From NCBI GenBank assembly GCA_027924645.1, contig BSBN01000809.1, positions 40,640,001 through 40,704,000 on the forward strand: a stretch of 64,000 bases of DNA. Direction: 5' to 3'. This document shows positions 58,235 through 64,000 of the stretch, piece after piece. The notes under the pieces are model-generated. The model saw nothing but the letters and a program-made list of their open reading frames with translations. It was not told where the DNA came from and did no database searches. Numbering within the stretch: position 1 is the stretch's first letter; each line of letters opens with the position of its first letter. Made by a program: the position numbers and the translations under genes. The DNA is from Cunninghamia lanceolata (lineage: Eukaryota; Streptophyta; Pinopsida; Cupressales; Cupressaceae).

Positions 58235-59170
58235 AGCAGTTGAAGGCATCGGTATGAGAAGAACCATCAGGTTGAGAAAGTTGCATTCAGCCGACAGGGG
58301 GTACTTTCATCGATCGGGGTGACAATTACAAAGTGCAGCCGACGAAGAGTATATCGACGTAAGTCGGGGTATCGGTCAAGCGAAGTTGAAATTTGCCGAT
58401 GTGAAAAGGCCTACCGATGGCGAGTTGATGGTAGGCATATCAGCATGAAATATGATATCAGAGGCAGAGGCAAATGTTTTACTAATGAGGAAAGTCTTGG
58501 CAATGAGAGCTATCATCAGGGCATCGATGTAATGATTGCCAAGTGTATCGGTGTGAGGTTGGATATCGGCGAAGGGGTTTAAAGTTACGCCAATAGTCAT
58601 AGTCTGGCCGACGGTGGAGTAGGCGTTCAGCATATCAGAGTGAAAATAGAGATTGGCAAAAGACTCAAGGAGTTCGTCGATAGTGGAAGTCCTGCCGATA
58701 GGTGAAAAGGAGATTCTTCATCGATAAGGAGTTTGGCGTCAATGTGAAGTGGAACGTCGGGGAGACCTTCCGCGGCTAGATTGATATCGTAAGTGTTGCC
58801 GATAGGCAACTTAACCGATGCAAAGGAGTCGGTGAGAGTTGGTGTAAGTCTGAGCGATGGGTTCTATTCATCAGAGAGAGTTTACATATCGGCAAAAGAA
58901 TTTTTGAAGTGGCCGATAAGATAGGTCAGCCCAATAAGGAAGGAGAGGATTATTTCGGTAAGAAGAGAGGGATATCTTGCCAATAGGCAATAAAGTGAAA
59001 AACATCCATCGGCATGAGGCGTAGTTCGGTGTGACAATTTGCTTAGGTGCCGATAGTTGTTGTTTGGCCGATAGTGTATATCAGGGAGACATTATGGTAG
59101 ATCTTGCCAATGGAATGAGAACAGTTAAATCCTGCCAAGTTTGAATGCTTGTGCTGGCCACTCTACATCA
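58235..59170 (+). repeat. Chromovirus 3' LTR, 3' piece
   Basis: It aligns with 47163-48073 and ends CACTCTACATCA before the TSD AAACC. About twenty ATCGG/CCGAT-type words occur. A 25-base insertion near 58535 is absent from the 5' LTR. Confidence 0.9.
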
Positions 59171-59175
59171 AAACC

Positions 59176-59871
59176 CCTACTTCAAAGCTCATTCCTCTTT
59201 ATATTATGATCTCAAAACACATTACATATGACACTTAGGATTTATAGATGCTAGGCCATAGCCCAGGGTTACAAAAGATTTAGATTATAACTCTCTTCCA
59301 TGATTTACTTCTCATTCTCTACTCTGCAACTTCTACTTTCTGTTCTGCTGTCTGCTTCATTTCTGCTACTTCTTTGGATCAAAACACTCAACTTGCTTCA
59401 TAACTTCACACACTTTATCATAATATGTACACTACCTTGAAACAAACATTTATCCTTCATTTATATCCTCCACAAGCCTTTATAACATTATCAAGTTGGT
59501 CAAGAGTTAACTGTCTTGATGAAATGTGTAGACATAGATAGGTTAGACCTAAACATAAGGTATTGCTTTGCTGGTACATAGAACTTTGTGTTGATCTCCA
59601 TGAAGGTCAGACAGGTCCTCAACTTCCTTGAATGATGTTCCTTTTAGCTTCACAAGTCACAGAATTGCTCCGCAAGCCAATTAGACTCCACAAAACACTG
59701 TTGGCTCTGCTATGTGAAAACAAGTGAAAATAGGTAATCTTCTAATAGAGATATCTCTCCAGAATCAAACCAAAATGATCTGAATTTTGGATATGATGTA
59801 GATGATGATGTCTAGATACTAATTCCAGCTCTATAGCCTTTGGTATACAAATGCAGTATTCTCCAAGGACA
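59176..59871 (-). repeat. 5' LTR of the copia complex, 5' piece
   Basis: It continues the LTR from 46535. On the minus strand it starts TGTCCTTGGAGAATACTGC at 59871, immediately after Tat RT coding. A TATA-like GGATATAAATGAAGG (minus, near 59465) supports a promoter. Confidence 0.75.
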
Positions 59872-62218
59872 ATCTCCTTAGCACTTTGCAACTAGCTATT
59901 AATTTTCCCAACTGATTTGAATGCTTCCAGATGCTCCTACATCAATTTGTATGGGATGAAAAGTGTCAAAAAGCCTTTGAACAACTAGAGGAATATCTTG
60001 CTATGCCACCTATCCTTATTCCACCAAATCAAGGACAACCTCTCCTATACATCTCAACAACAGAAACATCAATAGGGGCCTTGCTAGCACAACATGATGA
60101 ACAAGGAAAAGAGAGAGCCATATACCACATCAATCACACTTTGGTGACCTATGAGCTGAGTTATACTCCTATTGAATGAGCATGCCTCATAGTTGTCTTT
60201 ACCTCATAGAAGCTAAGACATTATATGCTCAATCATAAGACAAATCTCATTGCCAAAATTGATCTGTTAAAATATCTATTGACTAGGGCAGCTCTCACTA
60301 GACAAATGGCTAGGTGGGTTATGATCCTGAGTTCAACATCAAGTACATAGAGAGAAAGGCCATCAAAGGACAAGTAATTGCTGACAAGTTAGCTAATGCA
60401 CCCATCCTGATAGAGCAACCATTTCTTTCAAAATTCCTAGATGAGTCCATACTCACAATAGCACCAACAACAGATACATGTAAAATGTATTTTGATAGAT
60501 CCTACACACATCATGGCTCAAGGGAAGGCATCTTGTTTGTTACCCCTTAAGGAGACACTATTCCAAAATCCTACAAGATAACATTGTCATGCACAAACAA
60601 TGTAGCAGAATATGAGGCCCTCATCACAAGACTTTGCATGGCCATCCAATGGAAAATTAAAAATCTCATAGTTTATGGTGACTCCCAGCTAGTTATTCAA
60701 CAAGCCGACAATGAATACAAAACAAAATATGATAAGCTCTTGCCGTATAAAGGAATGGTTGATGATTTCAAGGACTACTTTCATGACATCCATTTTGAGA
60801 AAATACCAAGGTTGAATAACAAAGCAGTAGATGCCATGGCTATTATAGGATCCTTAGTTGACATGAAAAAGGATAGTAAGAAATGTGAGTTCTTGATTGA
60901 AGAACTTCCAATGTCAGCTTATGATGTCCCACAAACTGAGCTAGTATGTGACATTGTTGGTCCCCTATCTCCATGGTCCCAAGAGACCTACATGTACCTT
61001 AATGATAACATCATTCCACCCATCCTAACATCTGCACAACACTGCACTTTCATCTATTGAGCCTCCTTTTCACCATCATATGTGACACCCTTTATCGTAA
61101 AAGTCTTTATGGTACTCTTTTATGATGCCTTGATTCTAGGGAAGTTGAAGTGGCCTTACAAGAGGTACAGAAAGGTAGTTGTGGGGCACACTCTAGTGGA
61201 CCTACTCTAGCAAAGAAGATTCTAATGATAGTATACTATTTGCCCACCATGGAACAGGATTCTCGTCAGTTGGTGAAGAAATGTCTTCCATGTTAGAAAC
61301 ATGGTGATCTCATCCATGCACCATCACAAGAATTGTAGCCAATTACAACCCCTTGGCCCTTTTCACAATGGGGGCTCGACCACATAGGAAAAATCCACTC
61401 ACCATCATCTAATAGACATAAGTTCATTATCACCACCACTAAATATTTCACCAAGTGGGTAGAAGTCATTCCAGTCACTTACACCACTGAAATCCAAATC
61501 ATAAAATTCATCCTCTAGTACATAATATGCCGTTATGACATTCCCCTTTCCATCGTCACCAACAATGGGAAACTATTTAAGAATCAAGAAGTTTGCACTC
61601 TTTACAAAAAAATCCACATCCAACATCACTTTTCCACACCATATTTCCCTCAAGGTAATGGTCAAGCTAAAGCCTCCAATAAAACTATATTAGGTATCTT
61701 GAAGAAGATGATTAATGATGCTGGTTGTGATTGGCACATCTATCTTAATCAAACCCACATGAGCCACTCTATACTCATTAGTATTTGGTTCTGAAGCCAT
61801 CTTGCCAATCAAGGTCAAGCTCCCCTATCTCAGAATTTCATTAAAAAATATCATTACTGAGGAAGAGTATCGAGGTGCATGCCTAAATGAGCTAGAACTT
61901 CTATATGAGAAGCCCCTGAATGCTCTCAATCACCTACAAGCCTACCAAAATTACCTACCTAGAATCTAGAACAAGAAGATCAAGAACCACAAGTTTGAGA
62001 TAAGCGACCTTGTCCTTATCAAAAATTAGAGGAACCTACAAGAGCATCACCACAAAGGAAAGTTTGAGCCTAATTGGTTAGGACCCTATGTCATCACAAC
62101 TAGCTATGGATCAGGAGCTTATCAACTTCCAACACCTACATGGTAGCCTCTGGATGAGTCGATGAATATCATGCATCTGAAAAGGTTCTATGCCCAACCC
62201 ATTGAGTATCCCAAGTAA
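59872..62218 (+). pseudogene. Tat element pol: RT end, two RNase H domains, integrase
   Basis: It opens with the end of RT (FECFQMLLHQFVWDEKCQKA) and the first RNase H (59990-60300; LYISTTETSIGALLAQHDEQG). The link motif KAIKGQVIADKLA (near 60360) follows. A second, archaeal-type RNase H is at about 60480-60860 (TNNVAEYEALITRLCMAIQW, VYGDSQLVIQQADNEY), diagnostic of Tat elements. Integrase follows at 61280-61760 (WGLDHIGKIHSPSSNRHKFI, PYFPQGNGQAKASNK). The end motif NIMHLKRFYAQPIEYPK stops at 62218. There are many stops and shifts. Confidence 0.85.
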
Positions 62219-62956
62219 AAAATACAAAAAGCAAAAAACATCCAAAAAAATAAAAAAATCAAGAAAAAACTGAGTGCAATAAAGTTGTCCAATGGTGGAA
62301 ATCACTTTAGTGACACCATGGATAAGTACCATGGTGAAAACATCTCTCAAGAACCATGTGTAGTGACCAGTCCTACCATCTAATAAGTCCTCACATCCAT
62401 TCATCACTCCATGTCACTCCATATCCTCTCCATCTCATGGCTTGGAATTCTAAAACATTCAATATCCCCTATCCCTTCACTACCCACCTGAGGTAGATTC
62501 TCAAGTTCATGAATCCTTGTATGCCCTCCTTGTACAACATAAAATCCAAAAACCCCCCAAAATATAAAAAAATTATAAAATCCCAAAAACAACCATCCAC
62601 TACATACACATTCCATCATCCAAAACATCACAAAACATCATCCAATCCACCCCAAACCATCCCTACATCATCACTACAAACCAAAACTACATATTCATCA
62701 TCATCCGCATCTTGATGTGCCTTGATCTCATGGATACAGGGTATGTAGGTAGTTTGGGATACAAAGAAAGTATCCAGTATGTAGGAATAAAAGATGTACC
62801 CATCCAACCCATTTGGATGGTCCCTCTTTGTTGAGATTACTAAATCCAAGAGCAATACACTTGCTAAGCATACTCCTAAAAGAATCATATCTCATGCAAA
62901 AGTCATCAATAAATAAACCAACTACAATCATGACACTGCTATGTTGAATAATTGAG
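62219..62956. other. 3' untranslated part of the Tat element
   Basis: A-rich sequence after the pol stop, then CATCC-rich noncoding DNA. GGGTATGTAGGTAGTTTGGG near 62740 resembles a phrase often seen in Tat/Athila 3' regions. No LTR copy matching 22345-23539 is seen. Confidence 0.5.
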
Positions 62957-64000
62957 TGTTGTCATTGATGGAAACAAGGCAAAGAGGGTACATCAGCATG
63001 ACAAGAAGACATCATTTCAGACAACCAACTTGCATGGGCATCAAGGCACAAAAGTATTCAAGTCCAGAAGTCCAAAATTACTATATATGGACAGTATTCA
63101 GAGTAAGAGGTAGAAAGTGGATTTGTATGCCTCCATGGATGAAGACCAGAAAATGAAGATCAGGTATGATAACTCATAGCTATATGATGATAGTTTAGTT
63201 CAGTATTCAAGTCATGACTTCCTCTGGAAGTCATATGAAGGAATTGTCTAAGTCTAGACAAACAAAGTTAGGATAGAGACAGTGTATAGTGTGAAGTAAA
63301 ATGATCTGCATTTATCTACAAGTGCATATTTTGTTATGCTATTTTGAGGTGTTGTAAACACTTGTATGAAGTGTCTAAATCTAGAGTTGTAAGATCTGAA
63401 GTTCACCAGAAAGATAGTTGCAAGCTGCTGAATATCACTACAGTGTTTGACAGAGTTTGATTGCAACAAAATCCAAGTTCTGATGGTCCGCATTCTGCTG
63501 CTAAAGAATATTTTGCTCTATGGTTCTAAAGGTATGATTGGTGATGTATAAGGAGTCCTTGATATGATTTTGAGCAAGCCTTGTGGTCCGCAGTAAAAGA
63601 TGTAGTCTGGCAGTTGAACTAAACCAATAGGAGTTTGAGTTTGAGGATGACATGATAGTTTGATTTATGTGTGGTAAGTTCTATTGATTAGAACTTTATC
63701 CTAAGTGGTTCTATAGATGGAGATGACATATGAGATATTTCAAATGTTATTTGGGTTTGCAATGTATTTTGATGAAAGGACTTGGCCAACAAGCTACAAG
63801 TTTATCAACTATACGCTTCATCTCATTATGCCAACCTAATATGAAGATCTTGAGTGTTGCAAATATATATATGGGATCAAATTTAGTGTTTGGGTGTGTA
63901 ATATAAATATGATGTGTCCAAAGAAGTATTGTGTGAATGTGATTGATCTAAGTATTAGGATAGAAGAGCAGAGATAAAAGCTCAGTGATGATGAAGACTC
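62957..64000 (+). repeat. Copia-like LTR start, cut by the window end
   Basis: TGTTGTCATTGATGGAAAC at 62957 is identical to the sense start of the solo copia LTR at 31259, after which the sequences diverge. A TATA-like ATATATATATGGG lies near 63863. There is no coding frame. The 3' end and any flank repeat lie outside the window. Confidence 0.45.

Larger units (their letters stand above)
46536..59170 (+). mobile_element. Chromovirus (Ty3/gypsy) with copia nested in its 3' LTR
   Basis: 5' LTR (46536-48073), initiator-Met primer site, gag, protease, RT, RNase H, integrase, chromodomain, polypurine tract GGGGAGTA and 3' LTR (52799-53383 plus 58235-59170). A perfect TSD AAACC flanks it at 46531-46535 and 59171-59175. 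Copia 4 sits inside the 3' LTR. Numerous stops break pol, but domain order is complete. Confidence 0.92.
33521..59871 (-). mobile_element. Chimeric SIRE-like copia complex with unlike LTRs
   Basis: On the minus strand: 5' LTR (59871-59176 plus 46535-46377), primer site, gag (46204-45011), protease to GAG-pre-integrase (45010-44279), integrase to RNase H (38023-35478), 3' untranslated part, polypurine tract, 3' LTR (35034-33521). It is interrupted by copia 2 and by the chromovirus. The two LTRs start and end differently (TGTCCTTGG..AACATCA against TGTTGCACG..CTTGTGCA) and the outer flanks (TTCAA and ATCTC) do not match. It therefore appears to be a recombinant of two insertions. Confidence 0.75.
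22345..62956 (+). mobile_element. Outer Tat-lineage Ty3/gypsy element with nested insertions
   Basis: The pieces assigned to this element are: putative 5' LTR (22345-23539), long leader (23540-26142, 29093-30168, 31265-31290), gag (31291-31766, 32774-33520), pol from the RT end onward (59872-62218) and 3' untranslated part (to about 62956). Two consecutive RNase H domains in pol mark the Tat lineage. Gag C-terminus, protease and most of RT are missing between 33520 and 59872. The 5' boundary is less certain than the coding parts; a 3' LTR is not seen in the window. Confidence 0.6.

Noticed and set aside
1..64000. Endogenous viral sequence or functional host gene
   Set aside because: No movement protein, capsid or pararetroviral polyprotein motifs and no intact non-transposon frame were seen; all recognisable proteins are retrotransposon type.

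Overview
The window looks like gene-poor intergenic DNA from a land plant with a large, repeat-rich genome. The decayed state and mixture of elements would fit a gymnosperm, but nothing in the sequence fixes the taxon. I see no host gene, rRNA, tRNA, CRISPR or bacterial feature. Almost every base belongs to LTR retrotransposons inserted into one another. They are Ty1/copia elements of Tork/TNT1-like and SIRE-like type, and Ty3/gypsy elements of Tat/Athila-like and chromovirus type. One non-autonomous gag-protease element and one MITE-like DNA element are also present. Assignments rest on protein motifs, TG...CA termini, primer-binding sites, polypurine tracts and target-site duplications (TSDs) read directly from the sequence.

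Left block, 1-20566. A Tork-type copia (+, 9308-20566) carries two insertions. The first is a minus-strand gypsy (1-9307) inserted in its 5' LTR; the window shows only that element's protease, gag, primer-binding site and 5' LTR. This LTR is giant (2646-9307, 6.66 kb) and carries a decayed 4.1-kb reading frame of unrecognised function behind a 1.8-kb leader rich in TGTATG/CATACA. The second is a compact gag-protease-only element (-, 12046-17228, TSD CCCCA) inserted in the integrase.

Middle and right block, 20567-64000. After an unclassified stretch and a SIRE-like copia fragment, a Tat-lineage gypsy (+) starts near 22345 and its pol ends near 62218. It hosts a solo LTR of the giant family that lacks the reading frame (26143-29087, TSD CATCC), a solo copia LTR (30169-31259), a 1.0-kb MITE (31767-32769) and a large copia complex (33521-59871, -). 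The complex has two unlike LTRs, and the Tat gag C-terminus, protease and most of the RT are missing across it. The best explanation is recombination between two copia elements inserted at different sites. The complex hosts a second Tork copia (38024-44273) and a chromovirus (46536-59170, TSD AAACC). The chromovirus in turn holds another copia (53384-58234, -) in its 3' LTR. A further copia-like LTR starts at 62957.

The genes serve retrotransposition only: gag builds the particle, protease matures it, RT/RNase H copies RNA to DNA and integrase inserts it. Nearly all are broken by stops or frameshifts; the gag-protease element is the least decayed. The most interesting items are the LTR-borne reading frame, the GC-rich hairpin module shared by two unrelated elements, the six premature stops shared by the two Tork copias, and the chimeric copia complex.
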